From Welwitschia mirabilis (taxonomy: Eukaryota > Gnetophyta > Gnetopsida > Welwitschiales): a DNA stretch of 64,000 nucleotides. Each line of letters starts with the position of its first letter. Position 1 is the stretch's first letter. The stretch covers positions 246,544,842 through 246,608,841 of the forward strand of contig JBOZIK010000001.1 of assembly GCA_051453625.1 (NCBI GenBank). The letters are read 5' to 3'. Both the position numbers and the translations under genes were made by a program. A model generated the notes under the pieces. The model had not been told where the DNA came from and did not search any database. It was given only the letters and a program-made list of their open reading frames with translations. Of the stretch, positions 34,776 to 47,500 are shown in pieces.

Positions 34776-37439
34776 TATAATATCTAATTTCAAGAATTTA
34801 CTAAGATATCCAAGAATTAACTAGAATATGATAATTCTATAAATTATAATTCAAATAGTAAGTTGTAATGTTTAATAGGTAAACTTAATAGGTTTTTATA
34901 AACGAATACTAAGATATATTGTTAAACTTATTTATCTATTTGATTAATTTCTTTATTTACTTAAATTGGGTTGAGTGTATATAAGAAAATGTCTAGCCCA
35001 AGGTAATAATATCAGTTAAGTTATTATATAGTTTAGTATATACCCTAAAATTTAATTAAATTTATTATTAGATCAAATACATTTTCTTTTTATTAGTTTA
35101 AAAAAACCAACTTATACCTTGAGGAGGGTTTAATAAAAAATAGTAAATGAAAGATACAAATATCTAAAAAGTGTGTTTGTTGAAATTGATCTAGCAACCT
35201 CTATGTTGTTTAACTTTTGTGATAACTAATTTCTTCATTTCGCCTTGGTTTCTATACTATGTATGCTTAAACCCTTTACAGGAAAATGATAAAAATTCTG
35301 ATAGAAAGAGATTGACTAGTGAGGAATGAGATCAACATGTAGGATGTACTCTACAAAGGAAGGAACATGGTATCAGGGCAATAAGAAATGCATGAGGGGT
35401 TGACATGCATTTCAAGTGGAGAAGAAGGTGGTGGGTAGTAGAGTCAGAGAATGCAAGAGGCAGGAAAAGAGTAGTGTAGTGGATGTAAGAAAACCGTGAT
35501 GAATAGAAATATGAGTGACATGGAAGAAAGGGATAAGATAACATGCATAAAAGGAAACTGTAAATAGGTGTGATGATCACAACTAGGAATGGAATAAATG
35601 TAGGAAGGAGTAGTGAATGAAGTCGATCGCAGAGTTAGGAATAGGGAATAATAACATGTGTAGAGAGATGAAGATAATAGTAGGTGACCCAACATCATGG
35701 ATTATGAAGGGAAGATGATTGATGCAAAAGAGATGAAGGCAAAGATCAAGATGCAAGTGATCAGTGAGGAGCATCTTCGGTGAAGGAGGAACAATGGCCA
35801 ACAATTCAAGGAGATGCAGGAATAGACAACGTGTTGAGAAACATGGCTAAGGACGTAATAGGGAGATAATAGTCAAGACATAATGGACATAAATAGGCAT
35901 AGTAAGTATAAGTAGATAAATAATGCACTAAATAGTAATGATACAATGGTGCATTGAGGAGGAAAGGGATCACACAGAGGGATAACGCTAAGAGAAATGC
36001 TACATGCATAGTGAAGCACAGTTCATAGAAAGATAGCACATGAACAGGCATATAGAAGGTTATATGTGGAGTGAGGAATCTGTATCCTAGAATGTGTAAG
36101 GTGACAGAGGTGGCTACAACTAAGAAGCATTGGTAACTTATCATCAAATTTCATGTGAATGAAAGAAGGAATGATAGGATTTAATTAAGAAGAAAAGCTT
36201 GTAACCACTCAATGATTTTTATACTTAAGCAGGAGTTAACTTCAAATTACTTAAGAAGCTCTAAAATAAATATAATAGTAATTTATCTTGAGATCAATGT
36301 ACTAGTCCTATAAACTACACATTTCATAATCATTAAAATATAGAAATCATGAAGTTTATGACTAAGAGACTTTTCACTTATCTTTTAAATCTTAGTTGAC
36401 TTAACCATAAAGTAGAGTTTCTCTTAGGGTTTATTAGTTCAATAGATAATAAATATCCATAGTATTAAATGAAAATACATTATCTATTATGAATTACTAA
36501 TTGCAAGGTCCAGATAATGATATCTCTCAATTAACTCTTTGCTAAAAGGAAGAAAACTAACACATGAAATTTCATAACATAAGAGAAATTAAATATACTT
36601 TATTGTTCCAAAATAGAGTCAGTATAATATTAACATCATGTTAACAACTATTAGAAATCTTCAAAACACACAAGTCTTCTAGTCATAAACATGTAGTAAA
36701 GTAAGAAGACATATAGATAATACCCAATTTTCATTGTATTCATTAATTCTTTTTAGCATTATCTTTTGTAATGGTTCTTACATATGCAAGTATGGAATGA
36801 ATACTATTATTCAACATAGTTCCTAGTATGGCCTTAAGCAACAAAACATATAGGAAGGATTTTTAAGATAAGTTAAAAATGCTACATCACAAGAGAAATA
36901 TGACTAAGACTTTTTATCAATTTGAATTATCTTCTTTAATGTTATCTCATAACATTTTTAAGTAATCCAGTTATGCACAATCAGAAGGAATAAAATTTTG
37001 ATAATTGTGCACATATTTTTTCCTTTCTTCCTGAAAGTTTGATCCCCTGACTTTGTAACTCACAATAAACAGTATCACTCTCTAAGATTTAAACAGTTAG
37101 TTACCTTAGCTAGATTAAATTTTTATCATCAAGATTAATGATTAAATAGGATGATATCATGCATTTTTTATAAAAGGGATAGTTAACAAGACTTAGTCAT
37201 AATAGTTAATAATAGGATAACTTAGGATTTACAAGGTTTTAAAAACTAGCTCACATGAAACATCAAATCTACAAACTTCTAGAAGACTCTCACAAGATAT
37301 TATTGGATGACCTTAAGATTTTATAATTAGTTCAATACATACACAACAATGTAAAGAATATTAAATTTATAAAAAATGCATAAGATATAACAAGAACTAT
37401 ACTAATACATTAACAAAAACTCATACCATACAAGAATAC
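34776..37439 (-). repeat. 5' LTR of TK1, part 1 (interrupted by AL2)
   Basis: It is homologous to 27022-29690 in the same orientation, including the purine-rich block (35300-36150) and the segment CATACCATACAAGAATAC at its end. The match to the sister LTR stops at 37439 after AATAC, where the AL2 LTR begins. The rest of this LTR (about 0.7 kb in the sister) is present inverted at 62741-63587. Confidence 0.9.
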
Positions 37440-38590
37440 TATTAGTAGCCTAAATTACACTTTAAAAATAGCAAATTCTTAAAATAATGAAATTGCAACT
37501 AGGCTTAGTATAGAGTGATTTAACCAAGGAATATCATATTATGGAGATCATAAGGTAACATTCTAATTAAGAAAATTAATAAGAAGGAATAAGAAGTATA
37601 ATTTTAATCCAAACTTTTTAATCAACTTTGTGTTTTTATAATGTAAAAAGGAAAATTGACAATGCAACTATTCTAATGAGAGAGATGAGATGCAAGCCTA
37701 TGATAACCAAATTTATAAGTTGTTTTCTTTCAACTTAACCCTTATGACCTTTGTTTAATTTTAATCTAAGAAATAGCATTATTAAACTTCAATACAAACC
37801 ATAAGTAAAATCATAAGAATTGAAGAAGAAAGACATTTTATTAAATGAATTGAATGTCTTACAAATACCCCAATAAGGTAGTAACTCCTCAATGTCAGAA
37901 ACATAGCCTAATCATCAAGAATGATCTCTCCTACGCTAAAATAAACACTTGGATTTTTATATGCCTTTATCACCAATCCTCCAATAACAAAAGATGACTA
38001 AATAGTATCAAATGGGGTCTTTTATAATTTTCTTAAGGTGGTTATGAGTCAAGAAGATTGATACAGGTGAATAGGTGTCATTAGGTGTAAACTAAACCTT
38101 AATTAACTTAGTTAAGAAAAAGTTATGGCATTGGCATATTACTGGCATTGTGGGGATGACATATGATACAACACCCATTCATCATTCAATCATAGCTCGT
38201 CATGTTAGAAACGCATTGGGATTTGAATTTGAAAATTAATGAATATATCATCTCCTATGTCATGGGTATGACATAGGACATGATAGCCATCTAGATTCAT
38301 CATGTTAACCACATCAAGCTAGCCTCCACAAGCTTCTTGTCATGCCTTTGGTTGTGGGGATGACATTGGTAACTACATTTATTTTGTTGGGCTTTTCTCC
38401 TATGTTTTGCTTCATTTTTCTCCTTAGTTAGATTCCTATTTTTACAGATGAAAATATAGTACTTAAGTGTATAATTGAATTGTTATATTGGTTTACAATA
38501 AAATTCTTGACAATGACTAAATTGAGTTCTTATTTCCTACAAAACATCACTAATTACACTATTACAACATGATAATTTGGGATTACAACA
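37440..38590 (-). repeat. 3' LTR of Athila-like element AL2
   Basis: On the minus strand it starts TGTTGTAATCCCAAATTATC, right after a purine tract, and ends at the TK1 LTR. The start region (TTTTGTAGGAAATAAGAACT) is related to AL1. The stretch 38150-38590 is matched by the + strand at 63588-64000 in opposite orientation. The motif GTGGGGATGACAT and variants recur within it (38150, 38355 and others). Length is 1151 bp. Confidence 0.85.
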
Positions 38591-38610
38591 TAGCCCCCCA
38601 CCTAGGGTTT
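38591..38610 (-). promoter_or_regulatory. Polypurine tract of AL2
   Basis: The minus strand reads CCTAGGTGGGGGGCTA immediately before the LTR start. The equivalent in AL1 is AACTAGGTGAGGGGATA at 60896-60914. The two tracts are clearly related. Confidence 0.75.
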
Positions 38611-38869
38611 TGTTAGTCACTTAACAAATAGATAGAAAGAGGACTTTGTGATGCCAAATTACTAGGGAAAGAAAACCTCAAAATCAAATCAAAAATTACA
38701 TTACATGTCTAGATGAACTAGCAATTTAAGATAAAATAAAGTCATCATCATTACATAAGTATCAATTACTAGTTCTAAAAATAATGTGCTTGAGTACAAC
38801 GAAAGAAATAAAATTTTTATAAGACTTCAAACTACATCAACAACCATGGACTCCTATGTGAAGAGGACT

Positions 38870-40110
38870 AGAACTCAATCTCCATGTCAATGTCTCTTTT
38901 ATCATCTATGTTCATGGATGGCTCAATGATAAGCTCTTCAATATCTAGAAAGTAAAGAGAGATATGCTCTCATAGGCTAGATGTCATCACATTATGATGG
39001 ACATGAACCATCTCAGGGATGCCCACTAAAGTATCCTACTAAATATAAATCACCCTCTCCAAGGTAGCTCGACCTTGCTCCTCTACAACATGAAGGCGTG
39101 CCTCCAATTAATCAAGTCATGTGGTAATAGTGCCACAAAAATCCTCTATCTATGAAGATATCCTATGCTCCAGTCCTCTTAACAATGTAGTAAACTGATC
39201 TAGGGTAATGCCTCCAACTACCTGAGGTCGTTCGAGTGGAGGTGATTGTGTTACAAGTACCTCACTAAGAGTTGATGGAGCCATACCAAGTATGCCTATT
39301 CTAGTTACCTGAAATAGGTATTATCAATTGTGATATGAACTGAATGAGAAGTCTCTATTAGAATGGATATCCCAAATCATCGAAAGAGAGCACATAGTAG
39401 ATAGGGATAGGTGATGGTAGAAAATCAGCGTTGGGTGCTTATCCATCTCAATCAGTATCAAATGAAGGTAGCTAAGTCAATCCTCTCTGCATGATAAATA
39501 AGTGCTAAAATTTGAAGATGGGTAATCATAGCAAGTGAGTCCTAATGAACTAAAGCTATGTTATGGATAACAGCTTGGTGAAGAATGCGGTAATAGGGAG
39601 GCAAATATCTCATAGTGACCCCTCACCAATCATCACCTGCATGATATGGTAACTCTAGCTAGACGAAATAGGCTAACCTCTCTAACTTACCCCAACCAAG
39701 ATCAATCCTCTCCCTATCTTTGAGAGCCCTTGTGACTGTTGTGATGTGTTGTAACTCAATATATATGAGATGTCCTCCTATAGTTGCTTTAATCTAGTCA
39801 TAACACAAGCCATCCTCCCTGATGGCTGAGATAACCTCAAAGGTCTAATAAAATTATATGGCTTACCATATCATAGTAAGAGCCATGAGCATGTAATAAC
39901 TAGCATCATATACCAAGCTCCTCCAATGCATGGTCTAAATTAGGCTTAAGTCTCTGAATGTAGTCACCAAAATGCATCTCCCTCTGGTAAATGACAAAAG
40001 TAAGGCCATGCCTTCTCTCCAGAAGAATAGCCTCTCACTCCCATTGTTCTGCTGCTTGGGCAGTGGCAGAGCGTGTGTGACTTTGAGAAGAGCATGTACT
40101 TGGAGTACTA
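38870..40110 (-). pseudogene. Athila-type ORF remnant (putative plant transposon protein) in AL2
   Basis: The minus strand reads, with stops, LLERRHGLTFVIYQREMHFG, DYIQRLKPNLDHALEELG, later VRYLPPYYRILHQAVIHNIA, LAMITHLQILALIYHAERID and LATFI. The last part matches AL1 (MAHL, NLSTFI) and follows the Athila extra-ORF pattern 'L.P.YR.LH......I.......D...LY.L.....IDLP..I'. The ORF lies about 0.26 kb from the polypurine tract, the position of the extra ORF in Athila. The area is noticeably less AT-rich than its neighbours. No pol is seen upstream of it. Function unknown. Confidence 0.55.
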
Positions 40111-43110
40111 CATGAATAAATACATAAAATAAATATATGCCACATTAAGAAAAAATGAAAAAATATTTATAACTTTATTTATAAGTAACTAAATGTTCTC
40201 CGATAAGAATCAGATCATAGCTAATAAAACAAGGATTGATTTGATACATAACATGACAAAAATTTCTGTGAATTAAGTGCATAAAGAGTAAAAAAATCCA
40301 AAGAGTGAAAACCATGAAATTTTAGGTGAAGATACTTATAAATTTAAATTTAGTAGATGAAATTTAATTGTATAATTTTCTAAGCATAGATCGACCAAAA
40401 ATATATATGGGTATGAAGAGAAATCATCTGATGCGGCTTATAATAAAAGAAATAAATAAAATTTAGAAATTTTAAACCATGAAAAAGGTGAAGAATCACC
40501 TCATTTTAATAAAATATCACTAAATTTCTTGCAATTAATAGCTCCTAAGCTGAAAGATGAATGAGGCGCTTGAAGGGAGTTAAAGGAAACAAGTGCTACA
40601 AGATTTGGTTTGAAAATGAAGATGAAGGAGGGGTATTTAAAAAGTCTATCATGATATCATCCCTTATGATATGAGGACAACAAGTGTAATGACATCGTTG
40701 TGGGGACAACAAAGGACATGACCATATAAAAAACTCGAGACAAAAATCAAATTTGCCATCCCTAATGTTGGTGGGATGACATACAAAATGCTAACCTTTT
40801 GCAATTTGAATTAATCCTATATTTTGAAGTTGGATATTAGTAATGAAGGAAATTTCAATCATTAATTCAGTTTTTATAAAATTTAACATTGTATTCATAA
40901 ATTATGAAAATTCCAATATGATGAAGGTAGGCCTTATCAATTTTATTAAACTAGGCTCAAAGTTAAAAATAAATCATGAATCCTAACTAATTTATCTATG
41001 AAGAACATAGTGAGAGGGATGAATTTTCTCAATTAGCCAGAATTAGCATTTGAGTAGGTCTAATGGGAAATTCCAAGAAAATTTTAGTGTTTTAGCCAAT
41101 TTCTTGATCTTAAACTAATCCATATTGAAGTGCTTTTAAGTTTTTTGACTAAGAAGAGTGTGAGACAAACTTATAGGCTGGCAAGAATTCTACCTATATG
41201 TCTTCCTCTATAGTCTAATATTAAATAAATAAATAAGTATAAAATAATAATAATAATAATAATAATTATTATTATTATTAATATATATATAATAACAAAT
41301 AAATAAATAAAAGGCTATAAGATTTTACTTTTAAGAAAGGAAAATAGATGTTATTAATATTATAAGAATTTTTTCTTAACAAGTGAAAGTATCTCTCACA
41401 AGAATCAATAAGACTTCGAGAAGGGAGAAGTTATAAATAGTAAGAAAGACTAAATTATGAAGAAAAATAAAGGTATTTGTATAATCATTTATCTTGTGAT
41501 ATTATTAAAAAAATAAAATAAAAGAGGAAAGAGAAATGTTCTACCATAAGTACAATAAGGCAAATATTCCTAAGACAATATTTTGGCAGTGTAAAAAGGT
41601 AGCTGTGAGAACTTCACCAAGAGATAAGTTGATCATGATCTGGGTTTGTAACTCGATTGGTCCTTATTTCTATGACAGTGGTTGTACTCTTCTTATTATA
41701 AAAATCTTTCTTAAAATAAAGGCTCTTTAGCTTGAAATTATAAAGAAGACAATCACTCTCCACGTGTCATCTAAGAAGTGGTTAATCTATAATCTTTTCT
41801 TCAAATAAGATAAACCTCAATAGGAAAAATGAATATTACACAAGATACCATTATTCTATTTCAACATTCAGAACATTTAAATAGACGTGTCTTTCTTCTA
41901 CTTATCTTAAAGTAATAAATTTTTGTGGAGGTAAAAGAGCTTAACCTTTAATGGATTTTTATAATTTGACATAATAAAAATGAGTTCTAAAATAAAAGTA
42001 GCCAAATATTACAAAAAAAAAACTTTTATTTTATAATGTAGCTAATAATAGTCCTTATATTTTATATTTCAAATAAAAAGAGTTTTAAGTAGGAAATACA
42101 TTTATTCTAAAAAGGCAGGTAAATCAAGATAAATAGAAATTAAATAGAAAAGGTAAAATCTTATGAACTTAATCTCATACATCCCAAAAAAAACCATCTT
42201 CTATACTTGTTTTTCCTTTTAGAACTCCTCTAACTAGAAGTTTCTATGGAATAAAACAAATGCAATCCATGTAAGGAATTAATCAGAATTCCAATCTCTA
42301 CACCATGAGTATTTTAGAATTTTGAATAATCTAAGTCCTTCGAAGGTCCATATCTTTTTAGGTAATCCTCATTAAAGAAGAGAGCAGTGAGCATTAGAGC
42401 TAGATTTTTACCTTAAATCTATTGTACCCAATGTTTGAGCTCATGAATTTGGCTTGTAAACCATTCTAAAGATACATCATACTTATTAGACTCATTAGTT
42501 ATGTTAGAATTCAACTCGATATCTTGGATTCTCAAATATTCTATATATAAATAATGAATCATAGGGCCAATTCAACGTGAAATATCTTCATAATCAAGTA
42601 AATTGCATTCATTCTCTTAGAAGATATTATCCAAGGTGTTAAGCACCTCATAAGTTAAGCTATAGGAAAGAAGGTTGAAAATGTTAATACGTTAAATAGA
42701 GATCTAATGAAAATAATTATCTTCACTGATAATATACATCTCTATCTAAGAGGATAGAAAGCTAAAAAGGAAATGTTTGAAGTTTTTTGACTACACGAGG
42801 AGAAGTAAAAGGTGTTGGCAAGTTATTAAAATTAAAAGCCATTTCTAATCTAAGTGTGAAGAGAACTTAATTCAGTTTGGGAAATTTGGTTATGAGTAAC
42901 TATTCAAGGCATTATAATATACTTATAAAATAATAATAAAGAAAATCAATCATAATTTTAAATTTTTAGGAAATCTCAAGAACACTAATTTACCATTTTA
43001 TAAATAATTAGACAAGATTTTTTTAATCCAAAAAATCCTAGATTAGACTCTGCTTTTTTCAAGTAAATTATAAATGCAATGCTAATTGCAACTACTTCTA
43101 GCTAGCTTTA
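40111..43110. other. Unassigned sequence between AL2 and the hairpin-repeat cluster
   Basis: 40560-40800 repeats the GTGGGGACAAC / GGTGGGATGACAT wording of the AL2 LTR and may belong to AL2 or a related copy. A 64-codon frame at 41536-41730 has no recognised relatives. The remainder is AT-rich without domains. One junction of the inferred inversion may lie in this stretch or further right. Confidence 0.35.
41243..41292. repeat. (AAT)n/(ATT)n palindrome followed by (TA)n
   Basis: A run of AAT repeats passes directly into ATT repeats, making a near-perfect inverted repeat that could fold into a hairpin, then TATATATATA. TAAA repeats flank it on both sides (41224-41236, 41297-41310). Confidence 0.95.
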
Positions 43111-43224
43111 CAAATTTAAGGGATCCTCTTTGAGTAACCTTCATTACTCAAAGACGTTCTTTGAATCCATCACAAGAAAAATATTATATTTTTAATGATG
43201 TTTCAAAAAGTGTACATCATCTAT

Positions 43225-43285
43225 CAAAGGTCCCTTTGACAAATGACTAATCCCGTTTTATAACATCTATAAAAACCTCTGGAGT
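43225..43285 (+). promoter_or_regulatory. Possible promoter: TGAC pair, palindrome and TATA box
   Basis: TCAAAGGTCCCTTTGA is a palindrome, followed by TTTGACAAATGACTAATCCC (two TGAC elements, as in as-1-like sites) and, about 15 bases later, CTATAAAAACC. The layout resembles promoters of plant pararetroviruses and some LTRs. It precedes the hairpin cluster and the unknown frames at 43868 on. This is a pattern judgement only. Confidence 0.25.
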
Positions 43286-43827
43286 TTTAGATTCTTTATT
43301 TTTTTTTTCCTTTTCACTCTTTGTATGAGATCAAAGATTTTCTTTGAATAACCTTCATTGCTCAAAGACTACCTTTAATATTTGCTTCAAGCATAATAGG
43401 AATCAGTTTAATAATAAGTAGGCTTTATCTTTCTTCTAATTTATTACTATTTCTAAGACCTCTTCGAGACCCCAAAAACTCCATTTTCTATGTCCATCTA
43501 ATTAATTTAATGTGTTTTGTACTTTTAATTAATGAGCCTCTTTAGAGAGAGAAATCTCTCGTTTTGATTTTGACATTCATAAATATGAATTAGAGGGTAA
43601 ATTAATGTTTATATTAGATTCCTAAAAAGAACTTTATTAATGAATCCTTGAAAGACCGTTTCTAGCAAGCCTCTATTACTCAAAGGCCTTCTTCAAGCTC
43701 AGTCCTTATTAGAAATCACTTTTTAAGAGGAAATTCAAACTCAAAGAATCTCTTTAAGTAACCTTCACTACTTCAAGATTCCCTTCAAGTAAGAAATTGC
43801 TACTTAAATTTAAAAAAAAAATAAAAA

Positions 43828-44530
43828 TTGTGAGCTGATTTTTAACTACGAAGCTTATCTTAAAAGGTTGATCAGAACATTAGATGAAATAAATAACTAC
43901 TATGAAAAAATGCAAATGGTATTTTCTAGAGAGAAGATTAATAAAGAGTTATATGAAATAAANNNNNNNNNNNNNNNNNNNNNNNNNNNNNNNNNNNNNN
44001 NNNNNNNNNNNNNNNNNNNNNNNNNNNNNNNNNNNNNNNNNNNNNNNNNNNNNNNNNNNNNNTTGTGAGCTGATTTTTAACTACGAAGCGTATCTTAAAA
44101 CATTGAACAAAACATTAGATGAAATAAATAAATACTATGAAAAAATGCAAATGGTATTTTCTAGAGAGAAGATTAATAAATAGTTATATGAAATAAATAT
44201 TATGAAAATAAATTTTACTAGCAGGAGAGAAGCATTTATGAAACAAAAGGGTAATCCTAGTACTAATAAATGGATTAGATTTTTAGAAGGAATCCTCTTG
44301 AAAGGTATTTCTTATTTAGATCTTTATATAATATGCATAAANNNNNNNNNNNNNNNNNNNNNNNNNNNNNNNNNNNNNNNNNNNNNNNNNNNNNNNNNNN
44401 NNNNNNNNNNNNNNNNNNNNNNNNNNNNNNNNNNNNNNNNNAATACTAGTACTAGTAAATGGATTAGATTTTTAGAAGGAATCCTCTTGAAAAGTATTTC
44501 TTATTTAGAGCTTTATATAATATGCATAAA
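43828..44530 (+). repeat. Two gap-flanking duplications around 100-N gaps
   Basis: 43828-43962 recurs at 44063-44199 around the gap 43963-44062, and 44253-44341 recurs at 44442-44530 around the gap 44342-44441. The copies differ at a few positions. The second pair lies inside one reading frame and keeps it open. Confidence 0.9.
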
Positions 44531-47500
44531 GAAGTCTATGATCTATAGAATATAATCTATTTACTATGAGTCAAGGGGACTATGATCACATTTATATAAT
44601 TTACAAATTAAAGGTTTTTATTTTGGATAGTTTAGACTATTGAAATTAAAATAAGGATCTACAGCTTTTACTCTACTAGATAACTTTCCCAATTCGAAGG
44701 TTCTTATTAAAATAGTAATAATAACTATTCAAAGAACTCCTTTCAGTAATCTTCATTGCACAAATATTCCCTTTAAAAGTGTAATCATAACTCAAATAAC
44801 TCCTTTAAATAGTTAACGATCCTCTTTGATTCTTGGTAAGAGGAAGAGATAAAAACATACTTTTATTGTGATTTTTATTGATACCATCTTCGACAACTTC
44901 GACCATCCCTTTGTTAGAGAATTTGATAACATAGAATTCAACATGTAATAGGGAGATCTAAAATTGTATAAATAGAACATCAAAATAGGTAAATTTTTAT
45001 TTCAATTTTTTTTTAAGTGCACAACTTGCTTTGTTGCCTTTCAATTGAATTTAAAGACATCATGGAAACTTCATATATTATCTCTTCCATAGGTAAAATA
45101 TTATTCTAGGTTAAACCATTTAGATTATGAATTTTTTATATAAATAAACTTTTTAATTTTCTTAAAATACGTTCTATTTTCTTTAAAAAGATGATAGATG
45201 AGCAATTGTAGTTTAATAACACTTCTTATATGAGAATTTTGTATAATAACGAAATTAAACTCCAAAGCTAAACCATAAAATGGTTTTTATGGAAGCTAAA
45301 ATTATTCCTATTTTAAATTTCAAAAAACTTCTTAAAGATCATAGTTTTACCATACTCAGACAATGGATAATCAAATTTAATTGGTGGAATTGATCAATAT
45401 CTTTAGAAAAATATAGTAATTAAGATGTTGATTCTTTTTATAAAAACTTGACATTTTCAAAAACTCTAACATTATATGCAATAATCAATAATATGCCAAT
45501 TTAGATTTTATTAGATGGAATAAGGATGATTCAATTGGAAGCATACTATCAGAATTACATAAAAATGAAGGTACTACCTTATGTCTAAAACATTTTTGAA
45601 GTATTACTAATAAGAATGGATGAGTTGACATCAATGGAGTAGTGGATCTTAAGGAATTTTCATTTATAGAATGATATTTTCTAACCTAGTACTAATCATT
45701 AATTAAAAAAGGGCATGAGTATATTAGGAGTATATTTAAAAGATGCTATCAGATATTCTCAAGAAGAAATATTGAGGTTGGGTTCAACATCTTTTAACAT
45801 TTATATAAACTAGTGTTAAAAATCATAAAAATCATTAAAATTACAATGGTTGGACTAGGATTTCACTTACTAATTAAAAGGATTACTTTAGATAAAAGTG
45901 TTCCATAATGGTTTTGAGGAAAATAGTTAGTATGGAACTTTTAGTTGCATCCTTATTTAGAAATTTTGTTCTAACACCCTTTAGTATTTTAAGCATAGAA
46001 GAGACACCTTTAACAAGTTAACTAGTAATACAAATTCAAACATAACTCTTAGAACCTTTCAAAGAGCAAGTAGATACATTTACTTTAGAGAAATTAGAGC
46101 TATAAAAGAAAATATAATATTTTATAAAGTCATTAGAAGAAGATAAGATGGGTTCTTTATTTGTTGCTATAAACGCGTTAACCAACTTCTTGTCAAAAAA
46201 GAATTAACTATGGTGATAATATCTTAACTTAAAAGAAAAAGATAAATTTTTGAAACTAGAGAATAAATTTTGCAAATATAATATTTATTTTTGGTTAGAA
46301 TAATATAATCAAGTAAAGGAGGAAAAGTAGTAATTAGAGAAGCATTTAATCTCACATTTTGAATTTTAAAAGTTGGACATGTCCTCTCTACGCAATGCTC
46401 AAGATTCAATTAAGGAATTAAAGTAAGATATTAGGAAGGAAAAATAAAACCTATAGCTTCTCCCCATTAATAAATAATATTTTTTGTTGAAACTTTTCAA
46501 AATCATGACTCACAATAAACATTATCATATCAAGTACATTGAGATGTAATAGGAATTCATTAATTTTATGCATGAAAACTTATCCCTCCCTCTAAAGAAA
46601 GAATATCTAGAGAAGATTTGTATGTATTTTAGAGGGATGCATAAAACATATATAAAATTTTAAAATAAAAATAATAGATATAAGTAAAAATGTGTAGAAG
46701 ACTTAGAACAACTATAGATTAAGTAGGAGAAAAGTGAAATGCAGGAGAGAAATATTATTTTTCTTTGATAAAAGCTAGAATTAACTCCTTCTTATTCTAA
46801 AATCATTAATTATTCCTCATTAGAGTAGAGTATAATAAAGATTTTAAAAAGTAATTATCCCCAATTTCATAAACACTTTGATAACTTTCTACATAATAAA
46901 CACTTCTAATGAATAAAAAGATCTTTTTTGAATCAAATTTTAAATGCCATCAAAGAAATGTTGATTCCCCTTAGTTAGTAGAACCTATTTGAGAAGCTTA
47001 AAAAAGAAAATAAAAGAGTGCTTTATGAAAATAAACTTTTAGAAGTCTGACTAAAAAATAGAATAATATCTATGGATGAGGAATTGAGTGTATCATGAAG
47101 CATGCATTTCTACCTCCAAGAACTATATGATTGTTTTGATGGTTGTCAAAAAATTATAAATAAAATCATACAAAACACAAAAAAAATGGTGGGAGAAAAT
47201 CACATGGATATTCAACCAAGCTCCCAAGGAGGTAAATAATATCAAAAATGAAGAAGTTAAAGGATAGAATTAGAAAGTAACAAACAAATTTCTTCAAGTC
47301 TATCAATGTTTCAATGGGGATATTTCTCTTTTTATAGTTACTAAGCAAGATTTACACTCTTTGAAAAATTTAATAAATAAGATTTTAAAGTGTATGAAAA
47401 TACTTAGAATAACCTTTACAAATATTTTCCCTCAAATGGAAAAAGAAGAAGGAATTATAACTATTCTATGTAGAAGTTATTCTAGATTAAGGGAATCTAT

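Larger units (their letters stand above)
27022..37439 (-). mobile_element. Chromovirus TK1 (Ty3/gypsy, Tekay/Del-like), main part
   Basis: A minus-strand LTR retrotransposon: 3' LTR 27022-30396, polypurine tract, chromodomain and GPY/F remnants, integrase, RNase H, RT, protease, gag, primer site at 34761-34772, and 5' LTR from 34776. The 5' LTR stops at 37439, where AL2 is inserted; its missing end lies at 62741-63587 in inverted orientation. The large LTRs (about 3.4 kb), tRNA-iMet primer site and the GPY/F plus chromodomain order suggest the Tekay/Del clade. The outer target site is TATAG (27017-27021), with TAAAG beyond the other end. Confidence 0.9.
43120..44835. repeat. Cluster of hairpin-forming CTTTGAGTAACC repeats
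   Basis: The best copy (43125-43165) reads CCTCTTTGAGTAACCTTCAT then TACTCAAAGACGTTCTTTGAA; CTTTGAGTAA and TTACTCAAAG are complementary arms with the loop CCTTCA. Diverged copies are at 43331-43380, 43646-43699, 43741-43790, 44726-44777 and 44789-44835, all in the same orientation. The core CCTTCATT or CCTTCACT is well kept. Confidence 0.7.

Noticed and set aside
41536-41730. 64-codon frame MFYHKYNKANIPKTIF...
   Set aside because: It has reasonable composition, but I found no relatives, no second exon and no element context, so I did not call it a gene.
43120-44835. CRISPR array for the hairpin repeats
   Set aside because: Spacing is irregular, repeats are diverged, no cas genes are present and the context is a plant nuclear genome.
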